Below are positions 6,381 through 15,833 of a stretch of DNA of 61,758 nt, in pieces. This DNA is from Massilia niastensis DSM 21313 (GTDB lineage: Bacteria; Pseudomonadota; Gammaproteobacteria; Burkholderiales; Burkholderiaceae_D), in NCBI RefSeq assembly GCF_000382345.1, contig NZ_KB908114.1, positions 1 through 61,758 of the forward strand, given 5' to 3'. Below the pieces are notes generated by a model. It did no database searches. It was given only the letters and a program-made list of their open reading frames with translations, and had not been told where the DNA came from. Within the stretch, counting starts at the first letter, position 1, and every line of letters starts with the position of its first letter. The position numbers and the translations under genes were made by a program.

Positions 6381-9300
6381 TCGGACGATCCCAGCTGTTT
6401 CTGCACCAGTTCGTAATACATGCCGCGCCGGGCCAGCAGTTCTTCATGCCGTCCCTGCTCCACGATCTTCCCTTCGTACAGTACGACGATCTTGTCGGCC
6501 CGCATGATCGTGCTGAGCCGGTGCGCGATGATGACGGCCGTGCGCCCCGCCAGGATCGCTTCCATGTTACCCATGATGTTGCTCTCGGACTGGCTGTCGA
6601 GCGCCGAGGTGGCTTCATCGAACACCAGCAGGCGCGGGTCGTGGTACAGGGCCCGCGCGATGCAGAGCCGCTGCACCTGGCCGCCGGACAGTCCGAGGCC
6701 GCGCTCGCCCACCACCTGCTCGTAACCCAGCGGCATCTTGCTGATGAAGGCATGGGCGTCGGCCATCTTCGCCACTTCCTCGATGCGGCGCCGGTCCGGG
6801 CTGTCGTCGCCGCTGGCGATGTTCTCGGCGATGGTGCCGGAAAACAGCAGGTTGCTCTGCATGACATAGCCCACCTGGGCCCGGTAGTAATCCTTGTCGA
6901 GGACGCTCATGTCGTAGCCGTCGACGAAGATCTTGCCGTCGCTGGGCGGATAGAAGCCCACCAGCAGTTTCGCCAGGGTGGTCTTGCCCGAACCGCTGCG
7001 CCCGACGATCGCCACCAGCTCGCCGGGCTTGATGTCGATGTTGATGTCCTCGAGCACCCAGGGCGTGTCCTCGCCGCCGTAGCGGAAATACATGCGGTCG
7101 AGCTTGAGCTCGCCCTGCAGGTCGGGCAGCACGACCCGCGACGCGAGGTCGGCCGGCTTTTGCTCCGGTTCGATGTCGAGCACGTCGCCGAGGCGTTCCA
7201 TGGCGACGCTGGCGTCGCCCATCCGGCTCCACAGGCCGACCAGCCCCATCAGCGGACCCAGCACGCTGCCCATCAGGGCGTTGAAGGCCATCAGCTGCCC
7301 GATCGTCAGCTCGCGGTTCAGCACGAGGGTGGCGCCGACCCACAGGATCACGATGGTGGTGGCCGAATTGAGCAGCTGGCTGGCCAGCCCGACAAGGATG
7401 TTGAAGGATTGCGCGCGGTACTGCACTTCCAGCGCCTTGACGTATTTCTTCTCCCATTTCAGGCGCACCGGGCGCTCGCTCCCCATCCCCTTGATGGTTT
7501 CGATGCCGCCCAGCGCTTCCATCAGGAAGGACTGGGCGTCGGTGGAGGCGTTGAAGACCTCGCGCGCATAGTCCTTGATCTTCGGGGTCACCAGCACGGT
7601 CAGCGCGATGATCGGAATGACGAAGCCGATCAGGAGCAAGGTGAGCTTCACGTTGTAGAGGAACAGGATCGTGAAGTAGATGAACACCATCAGCAGGTTG
7701 AGCAGGGTGGTGACGGTCGACTCGGTGAGGAAGGAGCGGATCGTCTGGTTCTCGGCGAAGCGCGCGAGGATGTCGCCCGTCTTGCGCTTGGCAAAGAAGG
7801 AATACGGCAGCGACATCGTGTGCTTGAAGAACTGCGCCATCATCGAGAAATCGAGGTTGCGCACCATGTAGTTGGCCAGGTAGGCGCGCACCGTCGACAT
7901 GACCTGGCTGAAGATGGTGGCGATGACCAGGCCCAGGATCAGCAGGTGCAGCAGGCTCAGGTTCTGGTGCACCAGCACCCCGTCGAGGATGTTCTGGATG
8001 ATCATCGGCGGCACGATGCCCAGCATCTGGATCACGAAGGTGGCCAGGAACAGGTGCAGCAGGATCTTCTTGTAGGGCGCCAGGTAGCTGATGAAGCGCA
8101 GCCAGGGCGAGCGCGCCGCTTCCAGCTGCACCAGCTGCTGGCCGGGGGTGAACACCAGGCAGGTGCCGCTCCAGCCGCGCTCGAACTCCTCGACGCTCAT
8201 CTTGCGGAAGCCGACCGCCGGGTCGGCCACCCACACCTGGCGCGGCGAGACGCCGTACACGACGACGTAGTGATAGCCTTCCCAGTGCACGATGAAGGGC
8301 AGTTCGAAGCCGAGCAGCGCATCGTAGGTGCACTGCACCCCGCGCGTGCCGAAGCCCAGCGCTTCGCCCGCGCGCGCCAGGCTGTCCAGGGTCGCCCCTT
8401 GCGCGGTGACATTCGCCAGTTCGCGCAGCTTGCCGAGGGTCATGTTGATGCCGTAGTGACGGCACAGCATCGCCAGGCAGGCCGCGCCGCAATCCATTTC
8501 CTCGGCCTGCTCGACCCAGGCGAAGCGCTTGAGGATTTTTTCGCCGGACTGGGGCTGCGAGGCAAGGTCGAGGATGACGGGGCGCTTGCGGCGTTCCGCC
8601 AGTTTTTTCTGGCGATGCAGTTCGCGCTCGAAGAAGCGGACCCGCTCCTCGATCACCTCGCGGAACTTGGCGTTGCGCTCGAGAATGAAATGCGCGGATT
8701 TCTCCGGAATCACGAGCAGGGTGACGTCGGTCCCGGCCAGCACCGCGGCAGGCTGTTCCTGGCGCATCAGGCAGGCCTTCTCGCCGAAGATCTCCCCCTG
8801 TCCCAGGGTGGCCAGCACATATTCGTCGTTGGCGTCGTGGACCACGACGCGCACCTCGCCCTGGCGCACGACGTACAGGCGGCGGTCGTCGCGCGCGCCC
8901 TGCTTCAGGATTTCCTTGCCGGCGCTGATGCGCTTGACGCCGACGCTGCGCACGAACTCTTCGAGTTCGGGCTTGCTCACCTTGCCGCGCAGGTCGAACA
9001 GGCGCGCCACCAGGCCGCCGGCCGAGCTGATCGCCACGCAGTTGTTGATGAAATCGAGCGCCGCCGGATTGCGGCCGACCACGGGTTCGATCGCGGTGCG
9101 CGGGATGAACCACAATTCCGTCTTCAGGGCGGCGCGCGCCGACAGCTCATGCCGGTAGCTGCGCAGCATGGCGATCTCGGCGAAGACTTCGCCGGTCTTG
9201 CGCACCCCCATGCTGATTTCCTTGCCGTGCTCCTCGCTGAACACGCGCACCGAGCCGGACTTGATGACGTACAGGCCCTCGGCCGGATCGCCGGCGTTGC

Positions 9301-9442
9301 AGATGGTGTCGCCGAAGGCATACGAGCGCGGCTCGATCGCCGCGGCCAGCTGTTCCAGTTCCTCCGCCGTGAAGACGGACAGGATCTCGACTGTCGACAG
9401 GAATTCCGCGGAAGATTGTCCTTGTTGCGCTAATGAGTCCAT
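6377..9442 (-). CDS. C39-peptidase ABC exporter with two cNMP-binding-like domains
   Basis: This 1021-aa, inner-membrane, peptidase-containing ABC transporter should remove double-glycine leaders and export the cores. Domains in order: cNMP-binding-like 1 (about 18-130), cNMP-binding-like 2 (about 155-270), C39 peptidase (about 305-435), six-helix exporter membrane domain (about 455-740) and ATPase (about 775-1015). In C39, the nucleophile is Cys318 in EMDCGAACLAML, with His391 in GYHYVVVY and Asp407 in VADPA. The ATPase has Walker A GRSGSGKTT (814-822), LSGGQ (918-922) and LLVFDEATSALD. Both cNMP cassettes lack the usual phosphate-binding Arg (site 1 reads GEVFAEIAML, then LSARA; site 2 GEIFGEKACL, then AAVLAG), so ligand binding is uncertain. 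The layout resembles cyanobacterial HetC-type exporters. No HlyD-type adaptor gene is in the window. Confidence 0.92.
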   Translation of the reverse strand: MDSLAQQGQSSAEFLSTVEILSVFTAEELEQLAAAIEPRSYAFGDTICNAGDPAEGLYVIKSGSVRVFSEEHGKEISMGVRKTGEVFAEIAMLRSYRHELSARAALKTELWFIPRTAIEPVVGRNPAALDFINNCVAISSAGGLVARLFDLRGKVSKPELEEFVRSVGVKRISAGKEILKQGARDDRRLYVVRQGEVRVVVHDANDEYVLATLGQGEIFGEKACLMRQEQPAAVLAGTDVTLLVIPEKSAHFILERNAKFREVIEERVRFFERELHRQKKLAERRKRPVILDLASQPQSGEKILKRFAWVEQAEEMDCGAACLAMLCRHYGINMTLGKLRELANVTAQGATLDSLARAGEALGFGTRGVQCTYDALLGFELPFIVHWEGYHYVVVYGVSPRQVWVADPAVGFRKMSVEEFERGWSGTCLVFTPGQQLVQLEAARSPWLRFISYLAPYKKILLHLFLATFVIQMLGIVPPMIIQNILDGVLVHQNLSLLHLLILGLVIATIFSQVMSTVRAYLANYMVRNLDFSMMAQFFKHTMSLPYSFFAKRKTGDILARFAENQTIRSFLTESTVTTLLNLLMVFIYFTILFLYNVKLTLLLIGFVIPIIALTVLVTPKIKDYAREVFNASTDAQSFLMEALGGIETIKGMGSERPVRLKWEKKYVKALEVQYRAQSFNILVGLASQLLNSATTIVILWVGATLVLNRELTIGQLMAFNALMGSVLGPLMGLVGLWSRMGDASVAMERLGDVLDIEPEQKPADLASRVVLPDLQGELKLDRMYFRYGGEDTPWVLEDINIDIKPGELVAIVGRSGSGKTTLAKLLVGFYPPSDGKIFVDGYDMSVLDKDYYRAQVGYVMQSNLLFSGTIAENIASGDDSPDRRRIEEVAKMADAHAFISKMPLGYEQVVGERGLGLSGGQVQRLCIARALYHDPRLLVFDEATSALDSQSESNIMGNMEAILAGRTAVIIAHRLSTIMRADKIVVLYEGKIVEQGRHEELLARRGMYYELVQKQLGSSE

Positions 9443-9513
9443 GTCGATGCCTGCCAGCCTCGTCCGTCACTGCGTTGCAATCGGCTGCGGGACCATGGCG
9501 GCCTGTCGCAGGC

Positions 9514-10275
9514 TTACCGCGCGGGGCAAGCTTCGATGATGTGCTCCTGCGCCCGCGCCACCAGCCATTCCTCGCGCAGCAGGCGGCGTACCTCGACCGC
9601 GGTCTCCTCGTCGAGGGTCGCCGGGTGCTTGGCATTGACCATGTAGATTTCGTACAAGGCCTTGTCCTGCGATGGGAACGGCCCCAGCAGGTCGCCGGCC
9701 GCGGCGTTGAAGACGCGCGCCTCGATGTCGGCCTTCAGGGAGCCTCGCAATACCTTGCCGATCAGGCCGCCGTTCTCGCGCTCTTCGCCGACCGAATATT
9801 CGCGCACCATCTCCGCGAAGCTGTCCGGATCGTCGGTCAGCGCCGACATCATTTCCTTCGCCTTGCCTTCCGAATCGAGCACGATATGGCTGATCTCGAC
9901 GCTGTCGAACCTGGGCGAGTTGAGCTTGAAATATTGCTCGACCGCCTTGTCGCTGCAGACCTGGGCCATCATTTTCTCGTGGTACAGGCCGTCGGTGATG
10001 AAATCCTCGAATTCGTCGAGGCTGATCCCGAGGGAATCGAGGTAGTGGTTGGTGTCGGCCGCCCGGTGCAGGCCCTGGATGCGGCGGAACTGGTCGGCGC
10101 GCTCCTGGATTTCTTCGGGAGCCAGAGGCAGCCCCTGCTTCTTGGCGGCACGCACGGTCAGCTTCTCGCGCACCAGTTGCTCGACCAGCCCCTCGAACTG
10201 CCCGGTGAGTTTCAATGTTCTGATGAAATAGTCGGTATCGATGACTTCATCGTCGATGCGCACAATCCCAGCCAT
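9514..10275 (-). CDS. PpiC/SurA-type peptidyl-prolyl isomerase, no signal peptide
   Basis: This 253-aa protein has a SurA-like helical N-terminal half (VEQLVREKLTVRAAKKQGL, then EEIQERADQFRRI), a parvulin-like region at about 125-225 (VEISHIVLDSEGKAKEMMSAL, FAEMVREYSVGEERENGGLIGKV, GDLLGPF) and a short C-terminal helix. No signal peptide or membrane anchor is visible, unlike true SurA, so it probably acts in the cytoplasm. ATG 10275 is chosen because GAGGAGAAG lies just upstream. It is followed by the exporter after 71 nt. SurA-like proteins accompany some C39 exporters in cyanobacteria, which supports a role in presenting or unfolding precursors. That function is inferred. Confidence 0.82.
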   Translation of the reverse strand: MAGIVRIDDEVIDTDYFIRTLKLTGQFEGLVEQLVREKLTVRAAKKQGLPLAPEEIQERADQFRRIQGLHRAADTNHYLDSLGISLDEFEDFITDGLYHEKMMAQVCSDKAVEQYFKLNSPRFDSVEISHIVLDSEGKAKEMMSALTDDPDSFAEMVREYSVGEERENGGLIGKVLRGSLKADIEARVFNAAAGDLLGPFPSQDKALYEIYMVNAKHPATLDEETAVEVRRLLREEWLVARAQEHIIEACPAR

Positions 10276-10351
10276 GACTTCTCCTCGATGTAATCCCATC
10301 CGGTACAGCCAGGCTTTGGGATTGCTTCACGTTTTCACTCGGCGCGATGCG

Positions 10352-10365
10352 GCAATACGACGCCC
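10352..10365 (-). promoter_or_regulatory. Weak candidate sigma-54 promoter of the isomerase-exporter operon
   Basis: On the reverse strand a GG-N10-GC pair is present, with a good TTGC -12 but a poor -24 (GGGGCG instead of TGGCACG). It lies about 75-90 nt before the isomerase ATG, the distance seen for the better sites. The rest of the 261-nt gap (10276-10536) shows nothing else I can name. Confidence 0.3.
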
Positions 10366-10536
10366 CATCGGGCGTTGATCCCTCTTTCCGTTGTAGCAGG
10401 CGGACCAGCAAAATTCAATGTCGCCGCTGCCTCCATTCTGCGCCTTAAAGTTGGACACGAACAGTCGGGAATCGGTTCAGTCATGCATGGGTCCAACAGC
10501 GGGTGGAAGCCCGCTGTGCGGCACCAGGCGGCGCCC

Positions 10537-10953
10537 TCAGTCGGTCGCGGCGGGCCCGGAGGCCGGGGAGCGCTGCCGCGCCGGCTCCACGCGCGCCCGC
10601 TCGTCATTGATTTCCTTGGTCAGGAAGTGGTTCAGCACCGTCCGGATGACGGCGATGGCCGCCAGCTTGCCGATCCGGTCCCAGGTGGGCGCCACCGACG
10701 TCGACAGGATGTCGGCGGCCAGCTGGAGTTCGAGCGCCAGGGTCAGGTAGCGGGCGAAGGCAAGCCGGATCGGAATGAAGTGGTCATCGGGACGCGCCAG
10801 CAGGTGGCGCACCAGCCCGACGATGACGACCGCGACGCCCGCGGCGACGACCAGCGCGCCCAGCGCCTCGACCAGCAAGCGCAGCCATTCCACATGGGAA
10901 CGGACATGTTCCTCGACCTGGTCAAACAAGCCCGCCTCCATTCTCTGGTTCAT
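10537..10953 (-). CDS. DUF1622-like small membrane protein
   Basis: This is a protein of about 138 aa with an N-terminal hydrophobic helix (LLVEALGALVVAAGVAVVIVG) followed by an amphipathic FARYLTLALELQLAADILST and a further helix near IGKLAAIAVIRTVLNHFL. The pattern matches the DUF1622 family of inner-membrane proteins, whose function is unknown. The start is uncertain: ATG 10953, ATG 10941 and an upstream ATG 11001 are all possible and none has a strong ribosome site. It stands alone between the peptide-export operon and the helicase gene. Confidence 0.65.
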   Translation of the reverse strand: MNQRMEAGLFDQVEEHVRSHVEWLRLLVEALGALVVAAGVAVVIVGLVRHLLARPDDHFIPIRLAFARYLTLALELQLAADILSTSVAPTWDRIGKLAAIAVIRTVLNHFLTKEINDERARVEPARQRSPASGPAATD

Positions 10954-11273
10954 GGCGCTCGCGGCAGTGGGACGCGCGCAGGCCAGCGGCCTCCGCGCCA
11001 CGGTGTTGCTGCAGGGAATGCGGGCCGTTCCGGCCCTGCTCGGCTATTCTATGGCGATCCCGCTGTTCCCGGCGCGCCCGTGCGTCCACGGGATGCACAG
11101 GCGGCGCGGGCGGGATTCTTCAGCATCGGCGAGTTGATAAGACTTCCATAAGGCGCTACCCTGTGGAAATGGGATGCCATTGAGCATCACTAGCTGAATA
11201 TTACCGTCGGCGGTCCACCCGCCCTGACGACGCTGAACCACTCCTACCCTGCCGGCCCAGCCGGGAAAACACC
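10954..11273. other. Intergenic gap with no recognised feature
   Basis: About 320 nt between the divergent membrane-protein and helicase genes. If the DUF1622-like protein starts upstream, its first residues lie here. I see no RNA gene, hairpin terminator or clear operator. Promoters for both flanking genes presumably lie here. Confidence 0.5.
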
Positions 11274-14200
11274 ATGCATACCCCTGCCCAGCTCATGAGC
11301 GGGCTGCTCGACTACCTCGTCGAGCAAGCCAAAGACATTGATCCCACAGCTTTTACACTGTCGAAGGCGACCGAATTCAAGAAGACCTTCGCCGACCTGG
11401 GAACCCTGCCCTGGGTCGACTTCGATGTCGACCTCGGCGCCGATACCCTGTGGCTGCGCGTGCAGCGACTCGAAGCGACGCCCGCCCCGGCGCTTTCCGA
11501 ACCCGAACTCGCTCCTTTCTTGACGGTCAGCAACGATCCTACTGGCAACATACCAATCCCCAAGGAAACTGCCCTGGCGGGCGCCCGCCACCAGGACGCC
11601 GCTGCCCTCGGCGACGAGGAGGCCGGGCAACGCGACGAGCAGCGGCGCGCCCGCGTCGGCCGCCTGCTCGAGGAATACCTGCCGCATTGGCGCAACTGGG
11701 CCGCGCGCGAAAAGCCGCGCCGCCAGGTCATCACCCTGTACGCCGACCTGTTCGCGCTGAAGACGCGCCTGGAGTCCGAGGAGGCCGTGCGTCCCCTCGA
11801 ACTGGTCTGGGGCATCGGCGTGTCGTCGTGGCGCATCCCCCTCGCCAGCCAGGCCGGCGCAGCGGCCGCCGTCGACTACCATTACCCCCTGATCACGCAG
11901 GCGGTGGAAATCGACATCGACAGCAACACCCACGCGATCGGCCTGCGCCCCCGGGAGACCGAGCCGCGCCTGGAGTTCGACGCCTTCGCCGCCTGCGCGG
12001 TGCCCGGCATCGGCGAGGTCGAGCGCAGCGCCCGCACCCTGCTGGGCGAAGGCGCCGACATGACGGTCTCGCCCTTCGCGCCATCCACGGTCGAGCCGAT
12101 CCTGAAGCTGGTTGCCGGCAATCTCAGCGCCACCGCGCGCTACGACCGGGAAGCGGCCGCCGCGCCGGCGCCGGGCGAGGACCTGGTCGTCACGGACGGG
12201 TGGGTGGTGTTCACCCGTCCACGCGCCGGCCATTTCCTGATCGAGGATATCGCGCGCCTGAAGGAGCGGGTGGCCGGCGGCGACGCCATCCCGGCTGGCC
12301 CCTTGAGCATCGTCACCGCCCCGGGCGATGCCATCGTCGAGCACGAGCCGATCGCCTTCCGCGGACTCTCCGGCCGGGCGGCGGCCAGGGGCGAGCCGCG
12401 CGAACTGTATTTCCCGCTCCCCTACAACCGGGAGCAGGAAACGATCGTCCAGCAGCTCGAGCGCTCCCCGGGCGTGGCGGTCCAGGGCCCGCCCGGCACC
12501 GGCAAGACGCACACGATCGCCAACATCATCAGCCACTACCTGGCTTCCGGCAAGCGCATCCTGGTCACCTCGAAGGGCGAGCCGGCCCTGAAGGTCTTGC
12601 AGGAGAAGATTCCCGCATCGATCCGCCCGCTCACCGTGGCGCTGCTGTCCGGCGACAAGGAAGGCATGCGCCAGTTCCAGGCATCGATCGAGGCGATCGT
12701 CCATACGCTCACGCACATGAACCCGCGCCTGGAGGAAGAAGCCATCGCCGCCTGCCGCGTCGCGCTCGACCGGGCGCACGAGGAGATGGCGCGCATCGAC
12801 ACCCGCATCGACGACATCGCCCATGCCCAGCTCGGGGAGGTCGACGTCGACGGCGTCCCGATGCGGGCGCAGAAGATGGCCGAACTGGTCATCCACGGCC
12901 ACCAGCAGTTCGGCTGGTTCGACGACGTGCTGTCCCTCGCGCCGGAACATGCGCCGCCGTTCGGCGACGACAGCGGCATGCAGCTGCGCGAGGCGCGGCG
13001 CCGGCTGGGCAGCGACCTGGTCTACTGCCAGGCCAGCGTTCCGGCTTCCGCCGCCCTGCCCCCGGCCGCCGACATCGGGCGCCTGCACGGCGTCCTGCAG
13101 GCGGTGCGCGACATCGAGCGCGACGAAGCCTCCGGAGCGCTGCTGCCCCTGCGCGCCACGACGCCGGAAGTGCTCGAGCATGCCGGCCGGCTGCTGGCCG
13201 CGCTGGACCTGGCCGCGGCGCTGGTGCATGAGCTCGAGGAATCCGGGCACGAGTGGGTATTCGCCTTCCGCGAGAAATGCCGGCAGGCGCAGTTCGCCAC
13301 CGAGCGCTCCTCGCTCGAAGCCCTGTTCACGGAAATGGATGCGCTGCTGCGCGCCCGGGCCGAGTTCATGCAGAAGCCGGTCATGGCATCGCGCGAAGCG
13401 CTGGAGCATGCGAAGGCGCTGGAAGCGATCGCGCGCGGCGTGGACACCGGCAAGCCGTTCGGCCTCCTGGCCTTCGGCGTCGGCGACATCAAGCCGCACG
13501 TCAACGCCATCCGCGTCGCCGGCCTGGCGCCCGCATCGGGCGCGGACTGGGCGCATGTGCAGCGCTTTGCCGCCCTGCATACGCGCCTGCTGTCCTTCAC
13601 GGTCCGCTGGAATGCGTTCGCCGAGCTGCTGTCGCTCCCCACCCTCCAGCCGGATGTGGCGCAACTGCGCACGATCGAGCTGATCATGCTGGCGGCCCGC
13701 GGCGCGCACACGCTGGCCACCACGCACGACCTGCAGTTGCCGCTCCTGGCGGAACAGGTGTTCGCCCAGGCGCCGAAGAGCGACCTGGCGGGCCGGCACG
13801 CGGGCCTGGCCCGGGTGCGGGAACACCTGCGCCGCCACCTCATGCGCGCCGAGCTGGCGCAGGCGGCGGCGGGCCTCGCCAGCCTGCGCGAGACGCTGGC
13901 GGGCGCCACCGGTCCCGTGTCGGACCGGCTGCGCGGCCTGGCCGAGCACGCGCTGGGCAGTGCCGACCTGCCGGCCGAGCGCATCGTGGCCGACTATGCC
14001 GACATGGTCGCCGAGGTCCGCCGCGTCGAGGCGCTGGCGCCCGACCTGGCCACCGTGCGGCAGCTGGCCGGCGCCATCGAGCGCCAGGGCGCCGCCAGGC
14101 TGGCCGCACGGGTCCTGTCGGTCCCGCTCGACGCGGCCGGCGACGACGCAGTGTTCCCGGTACGCTGGCGCGACGCCTGGACCTGGGCGCGCCTGGGCAC

Positions 14201-15833
14201 CCATCTCGACGAGATCGACGACCGCGACGAGATGCGCACGCTGGCGGCGCGCCGGCGCGACCTCGAGCAGGGCCTGGCGCGCCTGTACGAAGAGCTGGTG
14301 TCGCGCTCGTCCTGGCTCGCCACCCGGCGCCAGGCCGGCCACAACGTGCTGGCGGCGCTCGAAACCTACCGCACCGCGATGCGCAAGTTCGGCAAGGGCA
14401 CCGGCGTGAACGCCGCCCGCTACCGCCGCGATGCCCAGAAGGCGATGGTGGACGCCCAGGCCGCCGTGCCCTGCTGGATCATGAGCCACGCCCGCGTGTC
14501 CGAGTCGCTGCCGGCCGAGCTGGGCGCCTTCGACCTGGTCATCGTGGACGAGGCCAGCCAGTCCGACCTGTGGGCGCTGCCGGCGGTCCTGCGCGGCAAG
14601 CAGATCCTGGTGGTGGGCGACGACAAGCAGGTCTCGCCGGAAGCCGGCTTCGTCTCCGCGGCCAAGATCGCCGAGCTGCGCAGCCGCTTCCTGGCCGGCC
14701 AGCCATTCGAGGCGGTGCTGACCGCCGACATGTCGCTGTACGACATCGCCTCGTCCGTGTTCGCCGCCTCGAAGGTCATGCTGCGCGAGCATTTCCGTTG
14801 CGTCCAGCCGATCATCGCCTACAGCAACCGGGTGTTCTACAAGGGATTCATCCAGCCCCTGCGGATCCCGAAGGCGTCCGAGCGGCTCGACCCGCCGCTG
14901 GTCGATGTCTTCGTCGCCAACGGCTACCGCACGCCGAGGGGGCACAATCCGTCCGAGGCCGAGTTCATCGCGGCCGAGATCGAGGCGATCCTGCGCGATC
15001 CCGCGCTGCGCGGCCGCTCGCTCGGCGTGGTGTCCCTGCTCGGTCCCGAACAGGCCCAGTTCATCGACAAGCTGGTGCGCTCCCGCTGCGACGCGCAGGA
15101 ACTGGCGCGCCGCAACTTCGCCTGCGGCGACGCGCGCGTGTTCCAGGGCAGCGAACGCGACATCGTCTTCCTGAGCATGGTCGCCGACAGCGCGAACCAC
15201 CATGCCCTGTCGGGCATCACCTTCGACCAGCGCTTCAACGTCGCCGCGTCGCGCGCCCGCGACCGCATGTTCCTGGTGCGTTCCGTCCGGCTCGAAGAGC
15301 TGTCGACGCTCGACCTGCGGCGCACGCTGGTCGAGCATTTCGCCAAACCGGTGGAGGCCAACGACGACGCCACCAGCCTGGTTGAGCTGTGCGAATCGGG
15401 CTTCGAGCGCGATGTCTACCGCGAGCTGTTCGAGCGCGGCTACCGCGTCATCCCGCAGGTGCCGGCGGCCGGCTACCGCATCGACATGGTGGTCGAGGGC
15501 GCGGACGACCGGCGCCTGGCGATCGAACTCGATGGCGACGAGTTCCACGGCCCGGACAAATGGCCGGCCGACATGCGCCGCCAGCGCGTGCTCGAGCGTG
15601 CCGGCTGGACCTTCTGGCGCTGCTTCGCCTCGACCTGGTCGCTGCAGCGCGAGGAAGTGCTGGCCGAGCTGCTCGCGCAACTGTCCAGCATGGGCATCGA
15701 CCCGCTGGGCGCCCTGGAGCGCATTCCTTCCCTCGTCGAGTATCGCGAATGGGGACGCGAGCCGGCCCCCGTGCACGATGAACCCGCGGGCGGGACGGCC
15801 GAGCAGGCCGATACGGCGGCCGCGGCAGGCTGA
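11274..15833 (+). CDS. SF1 helicase with C-terminal Vsr/DUF559-like nuclease
   Basis: This is a 1519-aa multidomain protein. Residues 1 to about 380 are unassigned. The SF1 (Upf1/Dna2-like) motor starts with a Q-motif-like YNREQETIVQQL and Walker A GPPGTGKTHT (about 404-413), is split by a long helical insertion (about 480-1040), and resumes with Walker B VIVDEASQSDL (about 1085), VGDDKQVSPE, REHFRC, FQGSERDIVFLSM and NVAASRARDRM. The end (about 1370-1490) is a Vsr-like PD-(D/E)XK nuclease with RIDMVVEG, AIELDGDEFHG, RQRVLERAGWTFWRCF. Such helicase-nuclease fusions are commonly found among anti-phage genes, but no restriction or toxin partner is adjacent, so a defence or repair role is inference. 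It appears intact. Confidence 0.82.
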   Translation: MHTPAQLMSGLLDYLVEQAKDIDPTAFTLSKATEFKKTFADLGTLPWVDFDVDLGADTLWLRVQRLEATPAPALSEPELAPFLTVSNDPTGNIPIPKETALAGARHQDAAALGDEEAGQRDEQRRARVGRLLEEYLPHWRNWAAREKPRRQVITLYADLFALKTRLESEEAVRPLELVWGIGVSSWRIPLASQAGAAAAVDYHYPLITQAVEIDIDSNTHAIGLRPRETEPRLEFDAFAACAVPGIGEVERSARTLLGEGADMTVSPFAPSTVEPILKLVAGNLSATARYDREAAAAPAPGEDLVVTDGWVVFTRPRAGHFLIEDIARLKERVAGGDAIPAGPLSIVTAPGDAIVEHEPIAFRGLSGRAAARGEPRELYFPLPYNREQETIVQQLERSPGVAVQGPPGTGKTHTIANIISHYLASGKRILVTSKGEPALKVLQEKIPASIRPLTVALLSGDKEGMRQFQASIEAIVHTLTHMNPRLEEEAIAACRVALDRAHEEMARIDTRIDDIAHAQLGEVDVDGVPMRAQKMAELVIHGHQQFGWFDDVLSLAPEHAPPFGDDSGMQLREARRRLGSDLVYCQASVPASAALPPAADIGRLHGVLQAVRDIERDEASGALLPLRATTPEVLEHAGRLLAALDLAAALVHELEESGHEWVFAFREKCRQAQFATERSSLEALFTEMDALLRARAEFMQKPVMASREALEHAKALEAIARGVDTGKPFGLLAFGVGDIKPHVNAIRVAGLAPASGADWAHVQRFAALHTRLLSFTVRWNAFAELLSLPTLQPDVAQLRTIELIMLAARGAHTLATTHDLQLPLLAEQVFAQAPKSDLAGRHAGLARVREHLRRHLMRAELAQAAAGLASLRETLAGATGPVSDRLRGLAEHALGSADLPAERIVADYADMVAEVRRVEALAPDLATVRQLAGAIERQGAARLAARVLSVPLDAAGDDAVFPVRWRDAWTWARLGTHLDEIDDRDEMRTLAARRRDLEQGLARLYEELVSRSSWLATRRQAGHNVLAALETYRTAMRKFGKGTGVNAARYRRDAQKAMVDAQAAVPCWIMSHARVSESLPAELGAFDLVIVDEASQSDLWALPAVLRGKQILVVGDDKQVSPEAGFVSAAKIAELRSRFLAGQPFEAVLTADMSLYDIASSVFAASKVMLREHFRCVQPIIAYSNRVFYKGFIQPLRIPKASERLDPPLVDVFVANGYRTPRGHNPSEAEFIAAEIEAILRDPALRGRSLGVVSLLGPEQAQFIDKLVRSRCDAQELARRNFACGDARVFQGSERDIVFLSMVADSANHHALSGITFDQRFNVAASRARDRMFLVRSVRLEELSTLDLRRTLVEHFAKPVEANDDATSLVELCESGFERDVYRELFERGYRVIPQVPAAGYRIDMVVEGADDRRLAIELDGDEFHGPDKWPADMRRQRVLERAGWTFWRCFASTWSLQREEVLAELLAQLSSMGIDPLGALERIPSLVEYREWGREPAPVHDEPAGGTAEQADTAAAAG

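Noticed and set aside
6446..9433. Long forward ORF (about 995 codons) opposite the exporter
   Set aside because: Shadow of the exporter gene; the translation is low-information and lacks any domain.
11244..15776. Very long reverse-strand ORF (about 1510 codons) opposite the helicase
   Set aside because: It is the mirror frame of a high-GC gene. The forward frame has complete helicase and nuclease motifs, while the reverse frame is an Arg/Gly/His/Gln-rich composition with no family motif.
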